Assembly: GCF_002563775.1 (NCBI RefSeq)
Contig: NZ_PDJO01000001.1
Span: 1,126,001 to 1,190,000 of the forward strand
Source: Thioclava sp. ES.031
GTDB taxonomy: Bacteria; Pseudomonadota; Alphaproteobacteria; Rhodobacterales; Rhodobacteraceae
DNA: 64,000 bases
Reading direction: 5' to 3'
The notes below the pieces were generated by a model, which saw nothing but the letters and a program-made list of their open reading frames with translations, had not been told where the DNA came from and did no database searches. A program made the translations under genes and the position numbers. Positions 35,970-44,166 of the stretch are shown here, piece by piece. The first letter of the stretch is position 1. Every line of letters starts with the position of its first letter.

Positions 35970-36926
35970 TCAACCCTGCGACAGGCAGGCGGTGATCGTG
36001 TCCGCCATTCCTTGCATCAGGTCCTCATAGAGACCGGGGCCATAGGTCAGCGCGGTGCCCGAAGGGTCGAGCGACTTGCCGAGCGTCACCGGCGTCCCAT
36101 CGACGAGGATTTCGACCATCTTCGGGTCGTGGTTCGCTTCCGGGAAGGCGCAGACGGCATTCTTTGCCGAGGCCTCGTCGCGCAGGCTCACCAGATGCGC
36201 CGCGCCGGGGGTCGAGGCATCGCTGGGCGAGAGCGCGCCCATGATGGTCAGCCCGTAGTGATCGGCCAGATAGCCATAGGCCGCGTGATAGACGAGGAAG
36301 GGCTTGTCCGCGACGGGGGCGAATTCAGCCTTGAGCTTGGCGTCGAGCGTCTCGATCCGCGTCTGCGCCGCTTTGGCATTGGCCGCGTAGGTGTCGGCAT
36401 GTTCGGGATCGGCCTTGGCGAAGTCTTCGGCGATCAGGCCGAGCCAGAGCTTCGCATTGTCGGGGTCGAGCCACGCATGGGGATCGGTCATCTGATCGAC
36501 CTCGGCGTGGTCGTCGTGCCCCGCCTCGGCGTGACCCTCGTCCTCGTCGAGATCGGCGCTGTGATCATGCGGGTCTTGCGCAGAGAAGCTGCGCAGCGTC
36601 GTTCCGGGCGCGTGAAGCAATTCGACCGATTGCCCCTTCACGCCGACGCCTTCGATGGCGCGTTCGAGCCACGGCGTCAGGCGCGGGCCGACCCAGAAGA
36701 CGAGATCGGCATCTTGCAGATCGCGCGCTTGGCTCGGCTTCAGCTGATAGTGATGCGCGTCCGAATTCTGACCGAGCAGCACTTCGGGCTGGCCCAGATC
36801 GCCCATCACCTGCGCGACGAGCGACTGCACCGGCGGCACATCGGTGACGACGCTGGGCACCTCGGCTTGGGCGAGTGCGGGCAGCGCGACAAGGGCGCTC
36901 ACGAGAACGGGAAGGGTGGGGCGCAT
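35970..36926 (-). CDS. znuA: zinc ABC transporter, substrate-binding protein
   Basis: Periplasmic Zn2+-binding component, 318 residues. The signal peptide is PTLPVLVSALVALPALAQA. Zn ligands are expected at NSDAHHYQLKPSQ, in the loop after a His/Asp-rich stretch (DPHDHSADLDEDEGHAEAGH, about 120-140), at VYHAAYGYL and near the C-terminal Asp. The His-rich flexible loop is diagnostic for ZnuA rather than Mn-binding relatives. ATG 36926 follows AGGAG by 7 nt; a TTG 6 codons upstream only overlaps that site. It is divergent from zur-znuC-znuB with likely Zur operators between. Confidence 0.95.
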   Translation of the reverse strand: MRPTLPVLVSALVALPALAQAEVPSVVTDVPPVQSLVAQVMGDLGQPEVLLGQNSDAHHYQLKPSQARDLQDADLVFWVGPRLTPWLERAIEGVGVKGQSVELLHAPGTTLRSFSAQDPHDHSADLDEDEGHAEAGHDDHAEVDQMTDPHAWLDPDNAKLWLGLIAEDFAKADPEHADTYAANAKAAQTRIETLDAKLKAEFAPVADKPFLVYHAAYGYLADHYGLTIMGALSPSDASTPGAAHLVSLRDEASAKNAVCAFPEANHDPKMVEILVDGTPVTLGKSLDPSGTALTYGPGLYEDLMQGMADTITACLSQG

Positions 36927-36967
36927 CGGATGTCTCCTGTCCAACTTGATCTGAGGAGCGGAAGATG

Positions 36968-37014
36968 TATGTTATAAAATCACTCGTCAAGAAGAAATGT
37001 GATAAGGTAACGCT
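36968..37014. promoter_or_regulatory. candidate Zur operators in the znuA/zur divergent promoter
   Basis: Two AT-rich imperfect palindromes lie in the 91-bp gap: tatgttataaaatcactc (36968-36985) and aaatgtgataaggtaacgct (36995-37014). Both resemble the Fur/Zur-type box with TGTTATA and TATAACA halves around a short centre. TATAAA in the first could also be a -10 element. Binding is inferred from the motif and the gene content. Confidence 0.6.
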
Positions 37015-37017
37015 CTC

Positions 37018-37527
37018 GTGGGATCTTCGACCTCTTCCGCCAAGGCTTTCACGCCGCATGACCACAGCCGATGCGCCGGCACCACGCTGGCGCGCGCCGA
37101 GGCTGTCGCCGCCGAGAGGGGCGCGCGTCTGACCCCGGTGCGCAAGCGCGCGCTGGAAATTCTGCTGGAAGAACATCGGGCTATGGGCGCCTATGAGGTG
37201 CTCGATCGGCTCGCAGAGGATGGGTTCGGCAAGCAGCCGCCCGTGGCCTACCGCGCGCTGGAGTTCCTTGTCGAGCACGGCCTTGCGCATCGCGTGCGTC
37301 GCCTGAATGCCTTCGCCGCCTGTATGAGCCCGGGCGAGGAACATGCGCCGTTCTTCCTGATCTGCCGCAACTGTGGCGAGGTCGCCGAGGCCGGGCCCGA
37401 AGAGGGGGCCGAAGAGGTGCGCCGCGCCCTGCAGGGCGCGGCCGAGCGGTTGAATTTCCATGTCGAGCGGGCGACCGTCGAGGCGCTGGGGCTCTGCCCA
37501 AACTGCGCTGCAGAGGAGGCGCAATGA
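37018..37527 (+). CDS. zur: zinc uptake regulator, Fur family
   Basis: A 169-residue Zn-responsive repressor. The winged helix includes RLTPVRKRALEILLEEHRAM GAYEVLDRL and PPVAYRALEFLVEHGLAHRV. The dimer part has HAPFFLICRNCGEVAEA with a Cys-x2-Cys site and a second pair in LGLCPNCAAE, the structural Zn site of Fur proteins. The GTG start at 37018 has a poor ribosome site and falls right beside the operator, so initiation could be slightly different. It overlaps znuC by 4 bp (ATGA). Under low Zn it would release znuA and znuCB. Confidence 0.92.
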   Translation: MGSSTSSAKAFTPHDHSRCAGTTLARAEAVAAERGARLTPVRKRALEILLEEHRAMGAYEVLDRLAEDGFGKQPPVAYRALEFLVEHGLAHRVRRLNAFAACMSPGEEHAPFFLICRNCGEVAEAGPEEGAEEVRRALQGAAERLNFHVERATVEALGLCPNCAAEEAQ

Positions 37528-38324
37528 GCGAATTGATCACGGCGCAGGGCCTGAGCGTGCGTCATGGCGAGGTCGAGGTGCTTCACGGCGTCGACTTCAC
37601 GATTTCCTCGGGCGAGATCGTCACCGTCGTCGGGCCGAACGGCTCGGGTAAATCGACGCTGATCCGCGCCCTGATCGGGCTGGAGCGTGCCGCGCGCGGC
37701 AAGGTGAACCGTCAGGCTGGGCTGCGGATCGGCTATGTCCCGCAAAAGCTGCATGTCGATGTGAGCCTGCCGCTGACGGTGCGCCGCTTCCTGTCGCTGC
37801 CCAAGCGCGTTTCGAACGCGCGCGCCGAGGCCGCTCTGGAACGCACCGGCGTCCCGCATCTGGGCGGGCGGCAGATTTCGCGGCTCTCGGGTGGGCAGTT
37901 CCAACGGGTGCTTCTGGCGCGCGCCTTGCTGTCGGAGCCGCAGATCCTGATCCTCGACGAGCCGACGCAGGGGCTCGACCAGCCAGGCACGGCAGGGTTC
38001 TACAAGCTGATCGAAGAAGTCCGTCAGGAAACCGGCTGCGCGGTGCTGATGGTCAGTCACGATCTGCACGTCGTGATGTCGGCCTCGGATCGGGTGATCT
38101 GCCTCAACGGCCATGTCTGCTGTCAGGGCACGCCGAAAGTCGTCTCGGAGGCGCCGGAATATCGCGCGCTGTTCGGGATGGGCACACAAGGGGCCTTCGC
38201 GCTCTATCAGCATAGCCACGATCATGGCGAACATGCGGATCACGCGACCTGCAGCCACGATCACGATCACGCCCATGATGCGGCGCAGGACGACACTCAG
38301 ACCCACGGGCAGGCGCATGTTTGA
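37524..38324 (+). CDS. znuC: zinc ABC transporter, ATP-binding protein
   Basis: The ATPase of the ZnuABC importer, 266 residues. Walker A is VVGPNGSGKSTLIRAL, the signature is ISRLSGGQFQRVLLA, and Walker B is ILILDEPTQGLD. The last 45 residues are very His/Asp-rich (HSHDHGEHADH, CSHDHDHAHD), a probable cytosolic metal-binding tail that is not in the E. coli protein to this extent. It is coupled to zur upstream and overlaps znuB by 8 bp. Confidence 0.95.
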   Translation: MSELITAQGLSVRHGEVEVLHGVDFTISSGEIVTVVGPNGSGKSTLIRALIGLERAARGKVNRQAGLRIGYVPQKLHVDVSLPLTVRRFLSLPKRVSNARAEAALERTGVPHLGGRQISRLSGGQFQRVLLARALLSEPQILILDEPTQGLDQPGTAGFYKLIEEVRQETGCAVLMVSHDLHVVMSASDRVICLNGHVCCQGTPKVVSEAPEYRALFGMGTQGAFALYQHSHDHGEHADHATCSHDHDHAHDAAQDDTQTHGQAHV

Positions 38325-39102
38325 CGATTTTCTTTTCCGCGCGGCGCTGGCCGGGATCGGCCTGACCTTCGCGACTGGGCCTTTGGGCTCTTTCGTGGTG
38401 TGGCGGCGGATGGCCTATTTCGGCGATGCAACCGCCCATGCGGCGATCCTCGGCGTGGCGCTGAGCTTCGCCTTCGGTATCTCGGTCTATCTGGGCACGC
38501 TTGGCGTGGCGCTGGCGATGGCGCTCACCGTTGCGCGGCTCTCGGGGCGCGGCCATGCGATGGACACGCTCTTGGGGGTGCTCGCCCATTCCGCGCTGGC
38601 TTTCGGCCTCGTCGCGGCATCGCTGCAATCGGGGCTGCGGGTCGATCTGTCGGCATGGTTGTTCGGCGATATCCTCGCCGTGTCGCGCAGCGATCTGGCC
38701 GTGGTCTGGGGCGGCTCGGCGGTGGTCGTGGCGCTGCTGGCATGGCGCTGGCAGGGGCTGCTGACCGCAACGATCAATGACGAGCTGGCGATGTCCTCGG
38801 GGCTCGACCCGCGGCGCGAGCAGATGGCGCTGACCATCGCGCTGGCGCTGACCGTGGCCGTGGCGATCAAGATCGTCGGCGCGCTGCTGATCGCGGCACT
38901 GCTGATCATCCCGGCGGCCACGGCGCGGCAATTCGCGCGCGGGCCCGAGGCGATGGCGGCGGGCGCGACCGGGGTGGGGATCGCCTCGGTGCTGCTGGGG
39001 CTTTGGGGCTCGTTGCAGTTCGACACCCCCGCCGGTCCGTCGATCGTGGCGGCCTCGACCGTGCTTTTCGTGCTGTCCTTGCCGCTGCGTCGCGCGCGCT
39101 AA
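38317..39102 (+). CDS. znuB: zinc ABC transporter, permease
   Basis: Membrane component of ZnuABC, 261 residues, with about eight helices (for example FRAALAGIGLTFATGPLGSF, HAAILGVALSFAFGISVYLG, IVGALLIAALLIIPAATA). The family marker RMAYFGDATAHAAILG is near residues 30-45, and a GLDPRREQM loop contacts the ATPase. ATG 38317 lies inside the znuC 3' end after GGGCAGG; the open frame extends further upstream inside znuC but only as a shadow. It is last in the zur-znuCB unit. Confidence 0.95.
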   Translation: MFDDFLFRAALAGIGLTFATGPLGSFVVWRRMAYFGDATAHAAILGVALSFAFGISVYLGTLGVALAMALTVARLSGRGHAMDTLLGVLAHSALAFGLVAASLQSGLRVDLSAWLFGDILAVSRSDLAVVWGGSAVVVALLAWRWQGLLTATINDELAMSSGLDPRREQMALTIALALTVAVAIKIVGALLIAALLIIPAATARQFARGPEAMAAGATGVGIASVLLGLWGSLQFDTPAGPSIVAASTVLFVLSLPLRRAR

Positions 39103-39163
39103 GCCGCGCTGCCGCTTGCCATTTCCCCTCCCGCGCGGTGAGATGGGCGGCAAAGGAGCCCCG

Positions 39164-40579
39164 ATGGATCACCGCAGTTTCAAGACCCCGGCGCAGGCGT
39201 TCATCGACCTTGCCGCAGGCAATCCGCAGCGCCGCATGGCTTTCGATCCCGCGCAGCGGCGCGCGGCGCTGCAGGCGCTCTCGCGGGCGATCCACGATTG
39301 CGAGGCGGAGATCCTCGCGGCGCTGGCGGAGGATTTCGCCAAGCCCGAGGCCGAGATCCGCCTGACAGAGATCCTTCCCGTTCAGGCGGAAATCTCCCAC
39401 GCGCTGCGCAATCTGAAGACGTGGACGCGGGTGCGCCGGGTCCGCCCGACCCGCGCGATGCTGGGCACCCGCGCGCGCATCGTGCCAGAGCCGAAGGGCA
39501 CTGCGCTGATCATCGCGCCGTGGAATTACCCGCTGGCGCTGTCGCTCGGGCCGCTGGTCTCGGCCATCGCGGCGGGCTGTGCCGCGATTATCAAACCGTC
39601 TGAGCTGGCCCCGGCCAGCGCCGCCGTGATCGCGCAGATCGTGGAGGAGGCGCTGCCCGCCGATCTCGTGCGCGTGGTGCAGGGCGGGGTCGAGGTCAGT
39701 CAGGAACTGCTAGACCAGCCCTTCGATCATATCTTCTTCACCGGCTCGCCGCGGGTGGGCAAGATCGTGATGGCGGCGGGGGCGAAGCATCTGACTTCGG
39801 TGACGCTGGAGCTGGGGGGCAAATCCCCGGTCATCGTCGGCCCCGGTGCGGATCTGAAAAAGACCGCACGGATGATCGCCTGGGGCAAGTTCGCGAATGC
39901 AGGTCAGACCTGCATCGCCCCCGATCACGTCTATGTCGCCAAGCAGATCGAGGCCCCGTTCCTCGCCGAGCTGAAAGCCGCGATCGCGCGGATGTATGGT
40001 AAGACGGAAGAGGCGCAGGCGGCGTCGCGCGACCTCGCGCGGATCATCAACCCGGATCATTTCGCGCGTCTCATGGGCATGATCGAGAGCGCACAATCCG
40101 CTGGCGCAAAGGCGCTGACCGGTGCCACCAGCGAGGCCGAGAGCCGCTATATCGCGCCGACCGTTCTGATGGGCACCGACCCGTCGATGCGCGTCGAGCA
40201 GGAGGAGATTTTCGGCCCCGTTCTTCCGGTCATTCCCTTCGACGATGCGGCCGATGTGGTGGCGCGGATCGAGGCCGGGCCGAAGCCGCTCGCCCTTTAC
40301 ATCTTCGAGCGCGACCGCGGGTTGATCGACCGGCTGCGCCGCGCGACCAGTTCGGGCGCGGTGGGCGTCAATGTCGCGCTGGTCCATTACCTGCACCAGA
40401 ACCTGCCCTTCGGTGGGATCGGGAATTCGGGTGTCGGGGCGGCGCATGGCCATTGGGGCTTCGAGGCCTTTACCCATCTCAAGCCCGTGCTCGAGAACCG
40501 GTTCGCGCCGCTTTCGATGCTGATGCCGCCCTATCGCAGCGGGCGCATGGCGAAACTCGCCCAGAAATTCCTGCGCTAA
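39164..40579 (+). CDS. aldehyde dehydrogenase (coniferyl-aldehyde dehydrogenase type)
   Basis: An NAD(P)-dependent aldehyde dehydrogenase of 471 residues. Landmarks: GTALIIAPWNYPLALSLGPL (nucleotide-binding start), FTGSPRVGKIVMAAGAKHL, catalytic Glu in VTLELGGKSPV and catalytic Cys in FANAGQTCIAPDHV, and EEIFGPVLPVIPF near the end. The short N-terminus and the C-terminal PPYRSGRMAKLAQKFL resemble class 3-like/coniferyl aldehyde dehydrogenases acting on medium-chain or aromatic aldehydes. ATG 39164 has AAAGGAG 5-6 nt upstream. It is a stand-alone gene. Confidence 0.92.
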   Translation: MDHRSFKTPAQAFIDLAAGNPQRRMAFDPAQRRAALQALSRAIHDCEAEILAALAEDFAKPEAEIRLTEILPVQAEISHALRNLKTWTRVRRVRPTRAMLGTRARIVPEPKGTALIIAPWNYPLALSLGPLVSAIAAGCAAIIKPSELAPASAAVIAQIVEEALPADLVRVVQGGVEVSQELLDQPFDHIFFTGSPRVGKIVMAAGAKHLTSVTLELGGKSPVIVGPGADLKKTARMIAWGKFANAGQTCIAPDHVYVAKQIEAPFLAELKAAIARMYGKTEEAQAASRDLARIINPDHFARLMGMIESAQSAGAKALTGATSEAESRYIAPTVLMGTDPSMRVEQEEIFGPVLPVIPFDDAADVVARIEAGPKPLALYIFERDRGLIDRLRRATSSGAVGVNVALVHYLHQNLPFGGIGNSGVGAAHGHWGFEAFTHLKPVLENRFAPLSMLMPPYRSGRMAKLAQKFLR

Positions 40580-40698
40580 TTCCGGCTGCAGGTTTCACGC
40601 GTGATCGCGTTCCGCCACAAGCCTGTGTAATCGCTCCGATTGGCGAGATCGCGCCCTAGTTGAGCCCTTGTGATTAATAAGAAACAGGGGATTAACCA

Positions 40699-42300
40699 AT
40701 GGCATCAACAGAAACGATGGCCGGAGGAGGCAAACTGCGGCGCGACGCCGGGGTCATCGGGCTGCTCTTTGCGTCCACCACCTCCATGATCGGCTCGGGC
40801 TGGCTCTTCGGGGCCTATCACGCCTCGAAAATCGCAGGGCCGCTCTCGGTCTGGTCCTGGGTCGTCGGGGCGGCGATCATCATGCTGATCGCGCTGTGCT
40901 TCGCCGAGCTCTCCACGATGTTCTCCAAATCCGGCGCGCTCGTCCATATGAGCCATGCGAGCCACGGCGCGACGCTGGGCCGGCTCTGGGGGTGGATGCT
41001 GTTTCTCAGCTATGCGCCGGTGCCTGCGGTCGAGGCCGAGGGCATCGTCACCTATGCCAATAACTACCTGCCGTATTTCCTGCGCGGGGACGGGTCGGGC
41101 ACGCTGACGCTGGTGGGCTTCATCACGTCCGCGCTGCTCCTGAGCGTGTTGGCGCTGCTGAACCTGCTGGCGATCAAGGCGCTGTTGAAGGTGAACAACA
41201 CCGTGACATGGTGGAAGATCGCCGTGCCGCTGATCACCGTGGTCGGCCTGATCGCGGCCTCGTCCCATTGGGGCGTCTGGCATGCGGCACCGGGCACCTA
41301 CAAGGCGCAGGGCATGTTCACCGCCATTCCCGCCGCGGGGATCGTGTTCTCCTTCCTTGGCTTCCGCACTGCGATCGACCTGGGCGGCGAGAGCGCCAAT
41401 CCGGGCCGCAATATCCCGATGGCGGTCATCGGGTCGGTCATCTTGGCCGCGATCGTCTACGTTCTGCTGCAGGTTGCCTTCATCATGGCGCTCTCGCAGG
41501 GCGATCTGGCGAATGGCTGGTCGTCGTTGAGCTTCAAAGGCTCCGCTGGTCCCTTCGCCGGTCTCGCGGCGACGCTGGGCATGGGATGGCTGGCGCTGCT
41601 CCTTTACGTCGACGCTTATGTCTCTCCCGGCGGGACGGGGCTGATCTACGTCACCGGCGGCTCGCGTATCCTCTATGCGGTGGGCGACACCGAGAGCGGG
41701 CCGAGCGCGCTGACCCATACGACCCGTCACGGCGTGCCGTGGCTGGCGGTCGCGGTGATGTGGGCCGTGGGCGTGTTCTTCCTGCTGCCCTTCCCGGCAT
41801 GGCAACTTCTGGTGGGCTATATCAGCTCGATCACGGTTCTGACCTATGGCCTCGGTCCGATCGTCCTGATGGTGTTGCGCCGCAGCCAACCCGATGCCGA
41901 GCGCGCTTTCCGCCTGAAAGGGGCGGAGTTCCTTGCGCCGCTGGCCTTCATCGCGTCGAACCTCGTCATCTACTGGACGGGTTTCTACACCGACTCGATC
42001 CTGTTCGGGATGCTGCTCGGGGGGTTCGCGGTCTATGCGGTCGTCTTCCACGTCGTGCAGAAGAAATCCGCCTCCGAGTTCGGCTGGCGCCATATCGGCT
42101 GGCTGGCGCTGTGGTTCGGCGGGCTCTGGGTGATCACCGCACTCGGTACCTCGGATCACGCGCTCAATGTGCTGAACTTCTGGAACGGCATGGGCCTCGT
42201 CTCGGTGTGGTCGCTGGTGGTGATCTGGTTCGCGCTGCGCGCGGCGCTGCCCGCCGAGGAGACCGGTGCGCTGATGGAGCGTATCCAGCGCGGCAACTGA
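40699..42300 (+). CDS. APC-family amino acid permease (YveA-like)
   Basis: A 533-residue amino acid/proton symporter with about 12 helices. The first segment carries the APC substrate motif STTSMIGSGWLFGAYHASKI; FLGFRTAIDLGGESANPGRN IPMAV is the loop following TM6, and YVSPGGTGLIYVTGGSRILY lies mid-chain. The closest family I know is the aspartate:proton symporter group. ATG 40699 follows AGGGGA at 7 nt. The 119-bp upstream gap is AT-rich near its end (ttgtgattaataagaaac), a plausible promoter. A terminator follows. Confidence 0.88.
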   Translation: MASTETMAGGGKLRRDAGVIGLLFASTTSMIGSGWLFGAYHASKIAGPLSVWSWVVGAAIIMLIALCFAELSTMFSKSGALVHMSHASHGATLGRLWGWMLFLSYAPVPAVEAEGIVTYANNYLPYFLRGDGSGTLTLVGFITSALLLSVLALLNLLAIKALLKVNNTVTWWKIAVPLITVVGLIAASSHWGVWHAAPGTYKAQGMFTAIPAAGIVFSFLGFRTAIDLGGESANPGRNIPMAVIGSVILAAIVYVLLQVAFIMALSQGDLANGWSSLSFKGSAGPFAGLAATLGMGWLALLLYVDAYVSPGGTGLIYVTGGSRILYAVGDTESGPSALTHTTRHGVPWLAVAVMWAVGVFFLLPFPAWQLLVGYISSITVLTYGLGPIVLMVLRRSQPDAERAFRLKGAEFLAPLAFIASNLVIYWTGFYTDSILFGMLLGGFAVYAVVFHVVQKKSASEFGWRHIGWLALWFGGLWVITALGTSDHALNVLNFWNGMGLVSVWSLVVIWFALRAALPAEETGALMERIQRGN

Positions 42301-42317
42301 GCCTTTGCGAAATGACA

Positions 42318-42350
42318 AAAGGGCGCGCGGGGAAACTCGCGCGCCTTTCC
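42318..42350. terminator. bidirectional terminator between permease and acyltransferase genes
   Basis: An 8-bp stem ggcgcgcg and cgcgcgcc (42322-42345, loop gggaaact less two) is flanked by aaaag on the left and tttcc on the right, so it can act for both convergent genes. Confidence 0.75.
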
Positions 42351-43225
42351 TATACTCGCTTCACCTTCCAGCGGCGATGGATCCAGAGCCATTGCTCCAT
42401 GTGCTTGAGGATCATCTCCTCCAGCCCGTCATTGAGCGTCTGCGTCATCGCCTCGGGGGTGCTGTGCGGGACGGGCTTGTCGGCATAGATCTTGAAGTTG
42501 AGCCCGTCAGGCTGCCGGATCGCGTAGATCGGCACCAGATCGGCTTTCATCTTCAGCGCCATTTCCGCCGCCGACAGCGGCGTGAAGGCGGGCAGGCCGA
42601 AGAAGCTCAGCTCCGCGCCCTTCTTGAAGTGCTGGTCGAAGCCGAAGGCCACCATCCCACCGTCGCGCAGGAATTTCATCATGTCGCCCAGACCCCGGCG
42701 CGAGCGCGAGAACAGCGGCTCGGCAATGGCCGAGATGGTCGAGACATATTGCTCGTTGAAGAGCGGGTTGTTCATCGGGCGGTAGATCGCGCCGACCCGG
42801 TAGCCGCGCCCGGCCAGCGCTGCGCGCCACGCGTCGTAATTGCCGAAATGGCCTGCCGCGAGGACGACGGGGCGACCCTCGCGATGGGCGGCTTCCAAGG
42901 TCTCCGCCCCGGGGCCTTCGATCGGCAGATCGCGCACGCGGGCAACGAATTCCTCGCCCGAATAGATCTCCGCCAGCATCCGGCCCAGATTGTCGGGCAT
43001 CTCGCGCTGCAGCCGTTTGATCTCGTCTTCCGACAGGTCCGGGCAGGCGATACGCAGGTTCTCGCGGATTTTGCGGGTGAAGCCGAGGATCGGGGCGAGC
43101 CGCGCGACCATCCGCCCCGCCGCCGGAATGCGCCGCTCGTAGGGCAGGCGCTGGACCAGCCGCATCACCGCCACGAAGAGGGCGTTCGAGACACGGTCGG
43201 ACAGGGTGGGTTCGCGGTTTTTCAT
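42350..43225 (-). CDS. lysophospholipid/lipid A acyltransferase (LpxL/HtrB family)
   Basis: A 291-residue inner-membrane acyltransferase adding a secondary acyl chain to lipid A or a related lipid. The catalytic H-x4-D motif is in LAAGHFGNYDAWRAAL; further conserved parts are VGAIYRPMNNPLFNE, GFDQHFKKGAELSFFG and LPAFTPLSAAEMALKM. The C-terminus ends WLWIHRRWKVKRV, matching the family W-x-H-x-R-W ending. The start ATG 43225 has no strong ribosome site and lies 11 bp after the transporter stop, suggesting coupling. It is last in tkt-DMT-acyltransferase. Confidence 0.93.
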   Translation of the reverse strand: MKNREPTLSDRVSNALFVAVMRLVQRLPYERRIPAAGRMVARLAPILGFTRKIRENLRIACPDLSEDEIKRLQREMPDNLGRMLAEIYSGEEFVARVRDLPIEGPGAETLEAAHREGRPVVLAAGHFGNYDAWRAALAGRGYRVGAIYRPMNNPLFNEQYVSTISAIAEPLFSRSRRGLGDMMKFLRDGGMVAFGFDQHFKKGAELSFFGLPAFTPLSAAEMALKMKADLVPIYAIRQPDGLNFKIYADKPVPHSTPEAMTQTLNDGLEEMILKHMEQWLWIHRRWKVKRV

Positions 43226-43236
43226 CGTGTCGAGTG

Positions 43237-44166
43237 TCAGGCTCTGGCTTGGCGCGCGGCACGGCGCTCGCGCGACCAGACATAGAGGCCTGCCCCCACG
43301 ATCACAAGCGCCCCGGCCATCGTGAACCCGTCGGGGAACTGCCCGAACATCAGCCATCCCCAGAAGGATGCGAACAGCAGCCCCGAATAGCCGAAGGGCG
43401 CGAGCGTCGAGGCTTCGGCCAGTGCGAAGGCGCGGATCAGCAGGAACTGAGACATGCTGCCGGCAAGCCCGAGACCGAGGAAAATCCACAGGTCCGACAG
43501 CGCGATCGGCTGCCAGATGAAGGGCAGGGCGAGCGACGAAAGCGCAAGCCCGGTAAAGGCCGACCAAAGCTGCGAGGTGGCCGCGCTATCGCCGCGCAGG
43601 TAGCGCGTCAGCAGCACCGCGCCTGCGAAGCTGAACGCGGCCAGCAGCGCCAGAAACGCCGCCGGATGCAGCCCGCCGAAACCCGGACGCAGGATGATCA
43701 TCGCGCCCATGAAGGCCGCCAGAATGCCGAAGATGCGGTGCGGGCCCAGCCGCTCGCCCAGAAACAGCGCCGCGCCCAGCGTCACGATCACCGGGTTGAG
43801 GTCGCCAAGCGCGGTAGCAGTGGCCAGCGGCACATGTTTCAGCGCGTAGAAGAACGACACGATCGCGCCCATCTGGAACAGCGCCCGGCCCAGCTGGAAC
43901 TTCGGCTGTGCGCTGCGGAGCCTGCGCGGGAGGCTGCCACGATAGATGAAGGCGAGCACGGCGGCATTCACCGCGAAGCGCGCCCAGACGATGAGGAGCG
44001 GGTGATAGCCTTGCCCGAGAAGCTTCGCGAATGCGTCCATCAGCGTCAGCATCGAGAACGCGCCAAGCATCAGCGCGATCCCCATCCCGGGACGATCGCC
44101 CTCGGGATGTGAAGAGGGGGCCACGCCGGGCCCCCTCGCAGTCGCTTTCAAGCCGGGCAGAGCCAT
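43237..44166 (-). CDS. EamA/DMT-superfamily transporter
   Basis: A 309-residue drug/metabolite transporter with about ten helices in two EamA halves (VSFFYALKHVPLATATALGD LNPVIVTLGAALFLGERLG in the first; PFGYSGLLFASFWGWLMFGQ in the second). The short hydrophilic N-terminus is followed by LMLGAFSMLTLMDAFAKLL. Its ATG overlaps the tkt stop (ATGA). The substrate is unknown; linkage to transketolase seems only transcriptional. Confidence 0.88.
   Translation of the reverse strand: MALPGLKATARGPGVAPSSHPEGDRPGMGIALMLGAFSMLTLMDAFAKLLGQGYHPLLIVWARFAVNAAVLAFIYRGSLPRRLRSAQPKFQLGRALFQMGAIVSFFYALKHVPLATATALGDLNPVIVTLGAALFLGERLGPHRIFGILAAFMGAMIILRPGFGGLHPAAFLALLAAFSFAGAVLLTRYLRGDSAATSQLWSAFTGLALSSLALPFIWQPIALSDLWIFLGLGLAGSMSQFLLIRAFALAEASTLAPFGYSGLLFASFWGWLMFGQFPDGFTMAGALVIVGAGLYVWSRERRAARQARA

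Noticed and set aside
40705..42318. 537-codon minus-strand frame opposite the amino acid permease
   Set aside because: Shadow of a strongly biased membrane gene; composition rich in His/Arg/Gln without any motif.
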